Shown here piece by piece: positions 25,785-34,749 of a stretch of DNA of 64,000 bases. The stretch comes from Roseimaritima ulvae. Lineage in GTDB: Bacteria; Planctomycetota; Planctomycetia; Pirellulales; Pirellulaceae. The stretch spans positions 6,305,404-6,369,403 of the forward strand of contig NZ_CP042914.1 in NCBI RefSeq assembly GCF_008065135.1. Direction: 5' to 3'. Both the position numbers and the translations under genes were made by a program. Position 1 is the stretch's first letter, and every line of letters begins with the position of its first letter. Under the pieces are notes generated by a model that saw nothing but the letters and a program-made list of their open reading frames with translations, had not been told where the DNA came from and did not search any database.

Positions 25785-27365
25785 GTGATCGATACCACCC
25801 GCACGAAAATGCGTCCTCCAATGAACACGCCCCATTCTCAGACCGCTGATACCGATTCGACGCCACGGCTTAGTTCGTTCGTTGCAGGCTGCTTGACGAT
25901 GGTCGCTTGGAGCGTGCTGGGACTAACGATCGGCGTCGGTGGTGGCTATTTTTTGTATGTCAAGAAACCGGCGGAGTTTCAGTCGGTGGCGGTCCTGCAA
26001 GTGCAGCATCAGGCAACGACCGACACGGACGATTCGCAAATAATCCTCAGCGATCCGGTGCTGAACCGCGCGGTCAGCGAGCATCGCCTCGACCGTTTGC
26101 CCAGCCTGCAGGCGCCGGGCGCGAATCGCAACCAAAACAACAACAAGAAAAACAATCCTCCGGCGCGTGATGTCATATCGCAGCTACGGCGGCACATCAA
26201 ACTGCAACGGCGACCGCTCGCGGCTGCAGCTCCGGACGCCATCTATGAGGTCCAATGCCACGCGGCTTCATCGAGCGATAGTGAAGCCATCGCCAACGCG
26301 GTGGTGAGTTCTTATGTTCAATATCTTTCCGCGACCGACAACCAAACGGCCTGGAAATCGGCGATCGAGTTATTGCAGTCGGCCCGCAACGAAAGCTTGG
26401 AACGGATCGCGGAATTAGAGAAGCAACGCGTCCCGCTGAAGCTTCCCGCCAACGCATCGCTGGAGGCCGGAGAGGTGATCTCGGCCGAAGCCGTACGTTG
26501 GGATCGGCTCCGCAGCGAATCCGCGCGATTCCACGAAGAATACATCCAGGCGAACGCTCAAATACAGCGAACTGAATCTCTAATCACCGAGGGCGCGGCG
26601 GCGGACGACATCCTGGCAGCGCTGGGCATGTCGGTCGATGCCGCTCCGACAACCGCGCCGGCAGCCGACGCTTCCGCCGACGCTTCCGCCGTAAAGGCGG
26701 CGGAACAGCAAAAACGAATCCTCGCCGAACGGGCTAAGATCCGCGCCGATGTGGAACGTGATCTGGTGCCGCTGAATCAAGAACTCGATCGCTTGCTGAA
26801 GATTGTCGCCTCGGAACACCCCAAGGTCCGTGGCGTGCAAAAGAGAATCGATAAGGTACTGGAGCGACTGAATGACATGCCGCCGCTGCCGAAGCGTTCG
26901 CCTTCCGCAGGTCAGCCCAAGACGCAAGACACTGCCAGGCAAGAAACGACCGGGCCTTCCAAAGGAACCCTCGTCACGGCTCGACTGCGAGCCCTACGCA
27001 CTCGCCGGGACCAACTGGGGCAGCAGATGTCAGACGTCGACGCTCAACTGAAACAAGCCGCCGAGCGGGTATCCAAGCAGAAAACCGAGCTGCAAGAAGA
27101 CGCGCGCTTTCGCCGTGAAATCACCCTGGAGCAACAACTGGCCGATCGAGCGACGGAGCAGTTGGAGACGATTTTACGCACGCCCCCGGAGCCGGCAACG
27201 CAAGCGGCGGTGGTCAGCTTGGCGGAGCCCGGAGTCCAGGTAACGCCGCACCTCGGTCCGCATTTGCTGATTGGTGCCGCGGCCGGAGTGCTGCTGGGGC
27301 TGGTCCTGGGCGGCCTGTTCCTGCTTACCTCCGCAGCCGGCGAACCGGAAGGTGACGGGGCGTGA
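25785..27365 (+). CDS. Wzz/GumC-like polysaccharide chain-length determinant protein
   Basis: Up to 526 residues. The frame starts with GTG at 25785; ATGs at 25809 and 25821 are also possible and none has a clear ribosome site. There are two membrane helices at the ends (about 38-58 'MVAWSVLGLTIGVGGGYF', and about 490-515 'LLIGAAAGVLLGLVLGGLFL'), with a long, mostly coiled-coil periplasmic region between them. This is the Wzz/BexC topology. There is no kinase domain after the last helix, so it is the short form without a tyrosine autokinase. An Ala/Asp repeat (ADASADASA) interrupts the coiled coil near residue 296. It probably sets polysaccharide length at the inner membrane, matching the sugar transferase at 37064 and the ligase-like gene at 63356. 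Confidence 0.8.
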   Translation: MIDTTRTKMRPPMNTPHSQTADTDSTPRLSSFVAGCLTMVAWSVLGLTIGVGGGYFLYVKKPAEFQSVAVLQVQHQATTDTDDSQIILSDPVLNRAVSEHRLDRLPSLQAPGANRNQNNNKKNNPPARDVISQLRRHIKLQRRPLAAAAPDAIYEVQCHAASSSDSEAIANAVVSSYVQYLSATDNQTAWKSAIELLQSARNESLERIAELEKQRVPLKLPANASLEAGEVISAEAVRWDRLRSESARFHEEYIQANAQIQRTESLITEGAAADDILAALGMSVDAAPTTAPAADASADASAVKAAEQQKRILAERAKIRADVERDLVPLNQELDRLLKIVASEHPKVRGVQKRIDKVLERLNDMPPLPKRSPSAGQPKTQDTARQETTGPSKGTLVTARLRALRTRRDQLGQQMSDVDAQLKQAAERVSKQKTELQEDARFRREITLEQQLADRATEQLETILRTPPEPATQAAVVSLAEPGVQVTPHLGPHLLIGAAAGVLLGLVLGGLFLLTSAAGEPEGDGA

Positions 27366-27396
27366 CAGCAAGGCGGATGTTTTGTCTTCCTTTTTC

Positions 27397-27458
27397 GTAG
27401 CTACGCTCGCCAGAGCGTGGAAAACGTCGGGCATCCACCTTCTGGCGAAGGTAGCTAC
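27397..27458 (+). repeat. Inverted then direct pair of CTGGCG covarying hairpins
   Basis: 27397-27420 is a complement-strand copy (CGC/GCG form) and 27435-27458 a direct copy (CCT/AGG form), 14 bases apart. The same inverted-direct pairing occurs at 36984, 48299 and 52426. Confidence 0.85.
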
Positions 27459-27532
27459 GAAGTACTTCGGGGCTTCAGACAGAGACTAGAATTAGGTGTT
27501 TCGACGTCCCTTCCCATCTCAGAGATCGATGT

Positions 27533-28474
27533 ATGTATTCTTCCAACCGCCGTCAGTTTTTAACTCTCGCATCCGCCGCGGCATTGGCTGGCGGAGCCGC
27601 GACCACCAGCCCCTTGGCGGCCGCTGAGGACACTTCGACAGCGACGACAGCAGCGGCTGACACCGATTCGCGATACAACCCTCGCCCGGCGATCGCGGCT
27701 TATTCGTTCCGCAAACATTTTTCCTGGTCGCGAGGTAAAGCCCAACAGCCGCTGGCCCCGAAAATGGACCTTCGCGGCTTCATCGATTTCTGCGCGGCCC
27801 AGCGAGCCGCCGCGGAACTGACGACCTATTTCTTCCCGCCCGAGATCCACACCGCCGAACTGTTGGACCTAAAACGTTATGCCTTTCGCAGCGGCGTGAC
27901 GATCTGTGGCACCGCGGTCGGCAATCGCTTCGACGAATACACCGGCGAGCGGCTTGAGCAGGACATTGCCGCCGCCGAACAGTGGATCGACCGCACCGCC
28001 TTGTTAGGCGGATCCCACATTCGGCTGTTTGCCGGCAAAGCGAAAACGCTGGCCGATGCCGGACGGTTCGCGGCCAGCGTCGCAGCCGTACAGCGTTGTG
28101 CTCGGCGCGCGGCCGAGCGTGGGGTGATGATCGGTTTGGAAAACCACGGTGGCATCACCGCCGAGACGCTGCTGCGGTTTGTCGATGCGGTCGACAGCGA
28201 CTGGGTGGGCATCAATCTGGACACCGGCAATTTTCCCACCGAGCCCTACAAGCAGCTGCGGGCCTGTGCGCCGCGAGCGGTCCACGTGCAATGGAAAGTT
28301 GCCATCCGCGACGAGCAGGGCAAACACAACGAAGCCGATTTCGAACGCTTGGCGACGATCCTCCGCGACGTCCAGTACAGCGGTTTCGTGGCCATGGAAT
28401 ACGAGGAACCCGGCGACGCCTACCAAGCCACCGCCGACGCGTTGCAAAGAATGAAAACCGCGTTGGGCGTGTAG
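27533..28474 (+). CDS. Sugar phosphate isomerase/epimerase-like TIM-barrel protein (possible Tat export)
   Basis: 313 residues. The N-terminus MYSSNRRQFLTLASAAALAG is Tat-like (NRRQFL, one residue short of the perfect SRRxFLK), cleaving after about residue 30 (PLAAAED). The mature part is an AP-endonuclease-2-type TIM barrel: 'AAYSFRKHFSW' at strand 1, 'GGSHIRLFAGKAKTL', 'GVMIGLENHGGI' (metal-binding Glu/His), 'DWVGINLDTGNFPTEPY' (Asp and Asn), and 'GFVAMEYEEPGD' (final Glu). Metal-dependent aldose-ketose isomerases and epimerases share these. Export fits a role in degrading sugars from extracellular polysaccharide. No neighbouring gene fixes the substrate. Confidence 0.85.
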   Translation: MYSSNRRQFLTLASAAALAGGAATTSPLAAAEDTSTATTAAADTDSRYNPRPAIAAYSFRKHFSWSRGKAQQPLAPKMDLRGFIDFCAAQRAAAELTTYFFPPEIHTAELLDLKRYAFRSGVTICGTAVGNRFDEYTGERLEQDIAAAEQWIDRTALLGGSHIRLFAGKAKTLADAGRFAASVAAVQRCARRAAERGVMIGLENHGGITAETLLRFVDAVDSDWVGINLDTGNFPTEPYKQLRACAPRAVHVQWKVAIRDEQGKHNEADFERLATILRDVQYSGFVAMEYEEPGDAYQATADALQRMKTALGV

Positions 28475-28834
28475 TCCGTAGCCCGTAGCATGGGCCCCCG
28501 GCCTGTGCAGCCCAGCACCCGGACATTCGCCGCCGCGGCGCTAGTGCGCGCACGAACCGAACATCAGCCGCAGGGCGCTAGCCCCCGGTTTTCAGCCGCG
28601 AAGCGGCGGCGGGATGTAGCCATGGGCGTGAGCCCATGGAACCGGTGACGCAAGCCGCGCAAAGTCCCAACGGGACGACATGAATTTGCGGCCGCCGCGG
28701 ACTGCTGTCGCCCCGTTGGGGCTTGGTGCGCGGTGTTTTCGCTCAACCATGGGCTGGCGCCCATGGCTACATGCCGTCGTCCCTTCGGGACTAAGAACCA
28801 AGCGATACGGCTGATCGGCACGGGCCGGGGGCCC
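28475..28834. repeat. Repeat-rich spacer upstream of the MITE
   Basis: A CATGGGCCC palindrome copy lies at 28485-28508. Copy 2 of the 205-bp element lies at 28592-28794, listed separately. 28819-28834 is the left part of a GGGCCGGGGGCCC palindrome interrupted by the MITE. Confidence 0.7.
28592..28794. repeat. 205-bp dispersed element, copy 2
   Basis: The same series of hairpins as at 13264-13468 (CAGCCGCGAAGCGGCGGC ... CATGGGCTGGCGCCCATG ... GTCCCTTCGGGACTAAG), with scattered substitutions and near-identical length. Confidence 0.85.
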
Positions 28835-28967
28835 AGGGCTGTAAGGGTGTCGTCAAACGTCGCTTTTCCCGGCTTTTGCAGGAAAGTCAAAAATCAAATT
28901 CTCAGATGCATGGTTGTGTTTTACGAGAAAAGGCCGTTTTCATTGTGTTTCTTACCCTTACAGCCCT
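28835..28967. mobile_element. 133-bp MITE with 14-bp terminal inverted repeats
   Basis: Left end AGGGCTGTAAGGGT (28835-28848) and right end ACCCTTACAGCCCT (28954-28967) are perfect complements. On both sides lies the identical 13-base sequence GGGCCGGGGGCCC (28822-28834 and 28968-28980), a target duplication inside a copy of the CACGGGCCGGGGGCCC palindrome. The inner 105 bases are AT-richer than the surroundings and code for nothing. It lacks a transposase and would need one in trans; target duplications near this length are typical of IS4-type elements, which is inference. Confidence 0.85.
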
Positions 28968-28992
28968 GGGCCGGGGGCCCATGCTACGTTTG

Positions 28993-31900
28993 CTAATGGC
29001 CTTCGGGGGCGTTGTCGCTCTTTTTAGGCGGCTCGGTTAACGATGCCAGGTAGGCGATCAGGTCTCGCAGCTCGCGGGGCGAAAGCGACTTAATAATGTC
29101 TGCCGGCATCGCCGACTTGCCTTTCTTTCGCGCCACGATCGTCTCCAGATCCAACTCGACGCGCTTCCCATCGGCTTGGATCAATTCGATCGTGTCGTCG
29201 TTTTCTTTTAACACGATGCCGGTATAGGTCACGCCTAGATCATCGGCCAGGACGGCCGTTTCGAATCCTTTGGCGATCGCGGCATCTGGCAACACGATGG
29301 CTTCGAGCAAATAGCGACGGTCACGCAGTTTGCCGATCCCGCTCAAATCCGGGCCGACTTCGCCGCCTTTACCAGCGACTTTGTGACACCGCACGCAGGA
29401 TACTTCCGTTTTACCGGTAAACAGTTTTTGCCCCGCCGCAGCATTGCCACCTTCCAAACTGGTCAACCATTTCCCCAACGGATTGGCCGCATTCCGCTCG
29501 GCAATGTTCGCATCCAACTTCGCCTGCAGGTCTTTGTCCAGTTTGCCTTCGGCGGCCTGCAGCAGATTCAGCTGGGTGTCGGGCGGCACATTGCCTTCCA
29601 AGTAGCTGCGAATGCCGGCCGCGATGACGTCCCGGGCAACGGCCTCTTTGACCGCAGCCAACAGATCCCACGCTCGCTGCCGTTCCTCCATCGTCGGGCT
29701 TTGCGTTGCCGATTTCAGCAAGGGCACTGCCGCGGCGGGTTCTTTGTCGGCGATCACATCCAATGCGGCGATCCGCAACGTCGGCTGGTTGCTTTTCAGC
29801 GACTGCCGGGACGCGGTCAGGGCTTGAGCCGTGTCGAGTTTGGCCAGCGATCGCAGTGCCGACGCTCGCGCCTGCGGCTGCAAATCTTGAGCTGTAATGC
29901 GCTGCAACAACACCGGCACGACGGCGTCCAAGCCCATGCCGGCAGCCAACGCCACCGCCTTGGTCTTGATCGCTTCGGGAGCTCGCAGCAAGCCCGGCAT
30001 GACGTCTTTGAGGGCGGCTTTGGCATCGGCCGTGGGACGTGCCGACAAGGGGCGGACATCGTTCAACACCCGATCGCGAGGATCCGGTTGCTGCCAATTG
30101 GCCAGCATCTCCAAAGCTTCCAACCGCATTGCTTCGGAGGCTCCGGCGCGTTCGGCAAACGTAGCCAAGCGTTGGGCGGCTTCCGGCGTCCCCAGTCGAT
30201 AGTTGGCATTCAGCACCCGCCGCACCAACGACTCATCAGCCGCCGACGTGACGGCCAATTGAGCCAATGCGTCCAAACCGACGCCGATCGGTTCGTCATG
30301 GATCGCCATCGCGGCTTCCAGCACCACCAGCGGCGAACTGTCGGCCAGAAAGTCGGCGGCCAAAGGATGTTGCAGACGACGCAAAGCCACCACCGCAACG
30401 CGGCGAACGGGCACGCTGGCGTGAGTCTTCAAAGCGGCGATCTGCTGTGGCGTGGCGCAGCCCACCAAAGCCATCATGCCGGCATGTCGCAGGGCGGGAT
30501 CACGATTGTTGTTGGCCTCCAGCATCTCCACGATGGCTGCCACGGCTTCTGCGTCGGCCAGCTTGGCCAACGCCATGGCAGCAAAATATTGCACCCGAGC
30601 TTGCTCGTCGCCCAGCCGCTTGCGGAGTTCCGCCAGGGTCACGGCCGAAGCGGTGCGAGGCGGCGTGTTGTCACCGATAAATTTGGCTGCCGCGGCACGC
30701 ACGGCGGATTGCTCGTCGTTTAACAACTTCACCATCGTCTCTAGCGCCGCGGCCCTGGACTGAGACGCCGGCGTGGGCTGAGCGCCGCTGGGCAACGGGG
30801 TCTGACGGCGGACGATCTGATCGGCTCCCCAGATCCCGTGCAAACGCGGCACATGCGGCAACGTGGCATCACCGACGACCGCCAACAAAGTTTCCAATTC
30901 CGCTCGCTCCGCCAGTTGCCACTGCGCTTCCAAGCGCACACGACGATCCGGATGCGACAACCACTGCTGCAGCTGCGCCTTATCGGGCGTGTTCCAATCG
31001 ATGGTCAGAATCTGTTGGACCTCGGCGGCGGTGTCACGCTGCTGGGCGTCGGCATCCAACACGCGATAGACGCGTCCCTTACCTTCGCCGTTCCAGCCGT
31101 CCACCCAGTCGGAAATCCAAATCGCTCCGCCCGGTCCGAACATCACGTCGGTCGCCAATACGCTCCAGATCAGTTTTTCGTTTTCACCCAGTTTGTAAAA
31201 CGCGCCATCGGGTTCGAGCCGGAAGGATCGGATTCCACTGTTGGCCGGGGTGCCGCGAAAATCGGCTAACAGGAAGGTATCCTGCAAGCGGTCGCCAAAC
31301 CCGGTGCCGGGATAATAAGCCAACCCCGAAGGTCCGTCGGCAAAATTGGCGATCGGCGGCACCAGATAGGCGGGCTGTTCGTCATGGAACGGTTCCCAGA
31401 TGCGTTGTCGGTTGAAGGGTCCACGATCGGGCAGGTACTGGTAGTACATCCGCCAGCCGGTGTCGCCGCCTTCGAGCACGTGGACCAGCCGGGCGCGGTC
31501 GCCGCTGTCGCTGTTGTTGTCGCCGGTGAACAAATCGCCAAGATCGTTAAACGCCAGTTCTTGCGGATTGCGGAGACCGCGGGCGAAGACCTCCAAACCG
31601 CTGCCGTCCAGCTCACAACGGAACACCGCGCCGGAAGCCGGGTCCGACAGCCGTTTGCCTTCGGCCGTGGTCACGTGGTAGCCGCGGTCGCCGATGCTGA
31701 AGTACAAGCGGCCATCGGGTCCGATCACTAAACCGTGCAGGTCGTGCCCGCGAAAGGCCACGCGGACGCCGTAGCCATCGGACATCACGATCGATTCGTC
31801 GACCTTGCCGTCCTGATCGGCATCGACCAATTTCCAGAGCTTCGGGATGCAGGTCATGTAGAGTTTGTCGCCACGAGCCAGGACGCCCGCAGCGCTGCCT

Positions 31901-32397
31901 TCCTCCAGACGATTGAAGCCTTCGGCGAAGGTACTGACCTGGTCGGCCACCCCGTCGCCGTCCTGATCGACCAATCGCCGCACCCGATCGATTTCGGTGG
32001 TGTACGATTCGCCACCATCGGGCAGCAGACGCTTGTGGTAGTCAATGCGATCCTGCACCGTCTTGGCCGACAGATCGGCCATCAACCATTGTTCGTCGTG
32101 TCCGCGATTATCCGTCACGCCTTTGTTTTGGCGAAACGATTCGACCACAAACAGGCGGCCCTGATAGTCGACATCGAAAGCCACGATATTGGCCACCAGC
32201 GGTTCGGCGGCAAACAATTCGGCTCGCCATTGAGCCGGGACCTTCATTTGCTGAAGCGATTGTTGAGCTTCCTCGGAGGCCTCGGCGACCACCGGCGCGT
32301 TGGGCGTATCCGCCGCCGTGACGGTAGCCTGCCAAAAACAGACCGCCCAGACGGCCAACCAAAAACGGGTCAAAGCAACAGAACCAGGGCGTAGCAT
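28993..32397 (-). CDS. Pirellula/Verrucomicrobium-type haem-binding protein with beta-propeller and HEAT repeats
   Basis: The ATG at 32397 (GAAGGTGG just upstream) is preferred over the longer frame, giving 1134 residues with a signal peptide (MLRPGSVALTRFWLAVWAVC). Order: a propeller-like 'membrane-bound dehydrogenase' N-terminal domain (about 30-420; 'GVRVAFRGHDLHGLVIGPDG', 'LRNPQELAFNDLGDLFTGDNN'), a long helical HEAT-repeat region (about 440-990) and a C-terminal cytochrome domain with CVRCH, 'GGEVGPDLSGIG' and a distal Met in 'GKSAMPADIIKSLSPREL'. These correspond to the TIGR02604 and TIGR02603 families. Such proteins are numerous in planctomycetes and are thought to oxidise sugars or related compounds in the periplasm. 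It stands alone on the minus strand. Confidence 0.92.
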   Translation of the reverse strand: MLRPGSVALTRFWLAVWAVCFWQATVTAADTPNAPVVAEASEEAQQSLQQMKVPAQWRAELFAAEPLVANIVAFDVDYQGRLFVVESFRQNKGVTDNRGHDEQWLMADLSAKTVQDRIDYHKRLLPDGGESYTTEIDRVRRLVDQDGDGVADQVSTFAEGFNRLEEGSAAGVLARGDKLYMTCIPKLWKLVDADQDGKVDESIVMSDGYGVRVAFRGHDLHGLVIGPDGRLYFSIGDRGYHVTTAEGKRLSDPASGAVFRCELDGSGLEVFARGLRNPQELAFNDLGDLFTGDNNSDSGDRARLVHVLEGGDTGWRMYYQYLPDRGPFNRQRIWEPFHDEQPAYLVPPIANFADGPSGLAYYPGTGFGDRLQDTFLLADFRGTPANSGIRSFRLEPDGAFYKLGENEKLIWSVLATDVMFGPGGAIWISDWVDGWNGEGKGRVYRVLDADAQQRDTAAEVQQILTIDWNTPDKAQLQQWLSHPDRRVRLEAQWQLAERAELETLLAVVGDATLPHVPRLHGIWGADQIVRRQTPLPSGAQPTPASQSRAAALETMVKLLNDEQSAVRAAAAKFIGDNTPPRTASAVTLAELRKRLGDEQARVQYFAAMALAKLADAEAVAAIVEMLEANNNRDPALRHAGMMALVGCATPQQIAALKTHASVPVRRVAVVALRRLQHPLAADFLADSSPLVVLEAAMAIHDEPIGVGLDALAQLAVTSAADESLVRRVLNANYRLGTPEAAQRLATFAERAGASEAMRLEALEMLANWQQPDPRDRVLNDVRPLSARPTADAKAALKDVMPGLLRAPEAIKTKAVALAAGMGLDAVVPVLLQRITAQDLQPQARASALRSLAKLDTAQALTASRQSLKSNQPTLRIAALDVIADKEPAAAVPLLKSATQSPTMEERQRAWDLLAAVKEAVARDVIAAGIRSYLEGNVPPDTQLNLLQAAEGKLDKDLQAKLDANIAERNAANPLGKWLTSLEGGNAAAGQKLFTGKTEVSCVRCHKVAGKGGEVGPDLSGIGKLRDRRYLLEAIVLPDAAIAKGFETAVLADDLGVTYTGIVLKENDDTIELIQADGKRVELDLETIVARKKGKSAMPADIIKSLSPRELRDLIAYLASLTEPPKKSDNAPEGH

Positions 32398-32721
32398 GTG
32401 CGAGCCACCTTCGCAAAATCGAACAATAGAAGCGGAAGAGTTTCTATTGTAGAGCAACTCGCCAATCCGTCATGGTCGCATGGTCGTCGTTCGCTCCGCG
32501 AACGCAACGCTGCGCAAAGCAACGCAGAAATTTTCGCTTTGTTCGCGGAGTTAGTAGGCCGGAACAAGCTTTGCGCAGTTCCGGCAGAGGTTGGCCGCTC
32601 GATTTCCCATGCCGGAACCGCGCACGGCTTGTTCCGGCCTACTATGCTAAGGTCGTCGTTCGCTCCGCGAACGCAACGCAGAAGTTTTCGCTCTGTTCGC
32701 GGAGCGAACAGCGACCATGGA
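32398..32721. repeat. Spacer with GGTCGTCGTTCGCTC inverted repeats
   Basis: Copies of GGTCGTCGTTCGCTCCGCGA begin at 32482 and 32652, and the matching complement (CGCGGAGCGAACAGCGACC) ends near 32717. A GGCCGGAACAAGCTTTGCGC / GCACGGCTTGTTCCGGCC inverted pair lies between them. No gene is seen; the promoter of the large haem protein should be at the left edge. Confidence 0.65.
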
Positions 32722-34128
32722 CTAACGGAGCAGCAGAATCAGGCGGCTTTGGATGTCGGCACCCTGGTCGCCCGAGCTGATCCCGTCCCAGCCTTGACGC
32801 TGCAAGGGCAGCAGCGGACGCCCGTCGGCGTTGACGGCAAAATCGACTTGTTCGCCTTCCCCGCTGACCAACTGCCAAGCGACCGAGTTGTCTTCGGCGT
32901 GCCGCACGTCGGTTTCCGACACCTCCTGCAACCGCTTTACCGCCACGGCCATCGGAGGATCAGCAGCCACGTTCCAACGCAATTGAGCCACATTCTCGGT
33001 GTCGGTAAACATCGACACCATAAAGCGGTCGAGCGCCTTGCCCGAGGCTTCGATGTACAGGATCGATACTCGCGGAGTGTCCGCGTTTTGCTCGGCGGCT
33101 ACATCCGCACCTACCAACTTGGCCTGCTGCAGGTATCCCACTACCTCATCGCTCACCGCTCGATGAGCCTGGACCTCGATCCCAGCTTTGCGAAGCGACG
33201 CCAACACCGCCCCGTTAGCCTTGCCGCGAGTCGTCTGCGTGACCTCGTAGATCAGCACCATATTCAGCGGTATCGAATTCGCCGGAGCACCGTTCGTTGC
33301 GGGATCGCCAGCGGGCACGGAATCCGGTGAAGGAACCAGATCCGGCGAGCCGCCATTCGCTGCGGGGTCCATCGCCTGGGCGATCGCCGAGGGCGACACC
33401 GTCTCGGGCGTGACAATTTCGGGCGCCACAATTTCGGGCGAAACCGTTTCGGGATCCGTGGGCGTCATCGAATCCGCGTCGGAGGTCGCTCGTGGAGCGG
33501 CAGCAATCCGCACGTCTTCCATGGACGTATCCGGCGTATCCACACCCGCAACGGCTTGCTCGGGATCCAGTGGCAAAGCTGTCGGTTTGTCGTCGAGCGG
33601 AGGCCCGGAAGCTTGAGCAATACGATCGCTGTTTTGGCCTGGGTCGGGCAAAACGCTCTGGCCCGGAAACAAGGACACGGCGATCAACACGGCTGCGGCG
33701 ATGCCGGCGACCACCGCCACGGGACGTACCCAACGCGGCAAGCGGGACATCGCTGCCGCGGGCTGGGCCATCGCTGCCGCGGGCTGGGCCATCGCTGCCG
33801 CGGGCTGGGCCATCGCTGCCGCGGGCTGGGCCATCGCTGCCGCGGGCTGGGAGGTCGTGCCCGAGCGAGAGGGCAGAGCGGAAGCTGCTGCCGCGGCCGC
33901 CACGACTCGCTGCGTAAAATCAGGGCTCAGCCGAACATTGCGGAAGCGGGGATCCTCGCGAAACGCCTGCAACCGCTCCGTACGCTCCTCGCGCAACTGC
34001 TCCAGACGCAGCGCGACGGCCGGATCTGCAGCCAGGGCCTTTTCCACCATCGACAGACGCTCAGCCCCCAGAGCATCATCCAAATACTCATTCAGCAGCT
34101 GATCGGATTGTTCGGGGGGCAAAGGCAT
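32722..34128 (-). CDS. Anti-sigma-like membrane protein with AAAMAQP repeats
   Basis: The ATG at 34128 (AGGCGG upstream) gives 468 residues; the frame extends to 34149. The N-terminus 'SDQLLNEYLDDALGAERLSM-VEKALAADP' is the zinc-free anti-sigma type seen in planctomycetes. Residues about 95-128 hold five AAAMAQP-type heptapeptides, encoded by an almost perfect 21-base tandem repeat. One membrane helix follows (about 135-157, VRPVAVVAGIAAAVLIAVSLF). The rest is a Pro/Asp/Thr-rich linker and a C-terminal extracytoplasmic domain. It probably binds a sigma factor at the membrane and senses something outside, but no sigma gene is adjacent. The repeat number may vary between strains. Confidence 0.7.
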   Translation of the reverse strand: MPLPPEQSDQLLNEYLDDALGAERLSMVEKALAADPAVALRLEQLREERTERLQAFREDPRFRNVRLSPDFTQRVVAAAAAASALPSRSGTTSQPAAAMAQPAAAMAQPAAAMAQPAAAMAQPAAAMSRLPRWVRPVAVVAGIAAAVLIAVSLFPGQSVLPDPGQNSDRIAQASGPPLDDKPTALPLDPEQAVAGVDTPDTSMEDVRIAAAPRATSDADSMTPTDPETVSPEIVAPEIVTPETVSPSAIAQAMDPAANGGSPDLVPSPDSVPAGDPATNGAPANSIPLNMVLIYEVTQTTRGKANGAVLASLRKAGIEVQAHRAVSDEVVGYLQQAKLVGADVAAEQNADTPRVSILYIEASGKALDRFMVSMFTDTENVAQLRWNVAADPPMAVAVKRLQEVSETDVRHAEDNSVAWQLVSGEGEQVDFAVNADGRPLLPLQRQGWDGISSGDQGADIQSRLILLLR

Positions 34129-34342
34129 GCCACATCCGCCTGTATACATTTCACATAGGACGCCACCGCGACAAACTCCCTTCGCGAGTGGGTCGAGCGA
34201 CGATTATCACAAAAATCGCCGTCGATTGATACACTTCCGATGCGTTGTAAAGGGGGGGAGTTCCCAGCAAACGAACAAACTCCTGTATTTTTTTACGGGT
34301 TTTCCCCCAATTCGATGAGTACCCCCGCCGCCCATGCCCCCG

Positions 34343-34495
34343 CTACGGGGCGGGGCGGCGGTTCTGCTCGGCGATCCGTCGTTCTCTCTCGCGGCGCTCG
34401 GCGTCTTGGCTGCGAACGAACCAAAACCAGGCAATGCTGCCGCCGCTGAGGATCACAAACAACACGAACACGGCTAAAAAGAATGCAATGTCCAA
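34343..34495 (-). CDS. 50-residue membrane protein, TTG start
   Basis: A short frame from a TTG at 34495 with GGAGGAG exactly eight bases upstream, a near-ideal ribosome site. The product has one membrane helix (FFLAVFVLFVILSGGSIAWF), then a strongly charged tail SQDAERRERERRIAEQNRRP. This positive-inside pattern places the N-terminus outside and the tail in the cytoplasm. I do not recognise a family. It is upstream of the anti-sigma-like gene on the same strand, with 214 bases between. The helix, charged tail and Shine-Dalgarno together make it more likely real than chance. Confidence 0.6.
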   Translation of the reverse strand: MDIAFFLAVFVLFVILSGGSIAWFWFVRSQDAERRERERRIAEQNRRPAP

Positions 34496-34749
34496 TGAAT
34501 CGACTCCTCCTTATACGCAGGCGGATGGAACGCCCACGGCTTTCAGCTTACGACGGGTACAGCATTAGTTTAATTGATAGATGACCAAATCGTCAGTGGA
34601 GTCACCGGGGACCGCGCGTCCGTGCTGCCGGTGGGCTCATTAGGCTGGCTGCTGAAGCCTCTGTGCCCTGTCCTTTCGGCGGTTTTGTTGGGGTTCTATA
34701 CTCTTGGCCTGAGACGTCATTACGACCACGACCATTAGAAGAACCTTCG

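Noticed and set aside
29383-30723. Long plus-strand frame of 446 residues
   Set aside because: It lies antisense inside the large haem-binding gene and has Gln/His/Arg-rich shadow composition.
33556-34158. Plus-strand frame with GHRCRGL repeats
   Set aside because: It is the antisense image of the AAAMAQP repeats in the anti-sigma-like gene.
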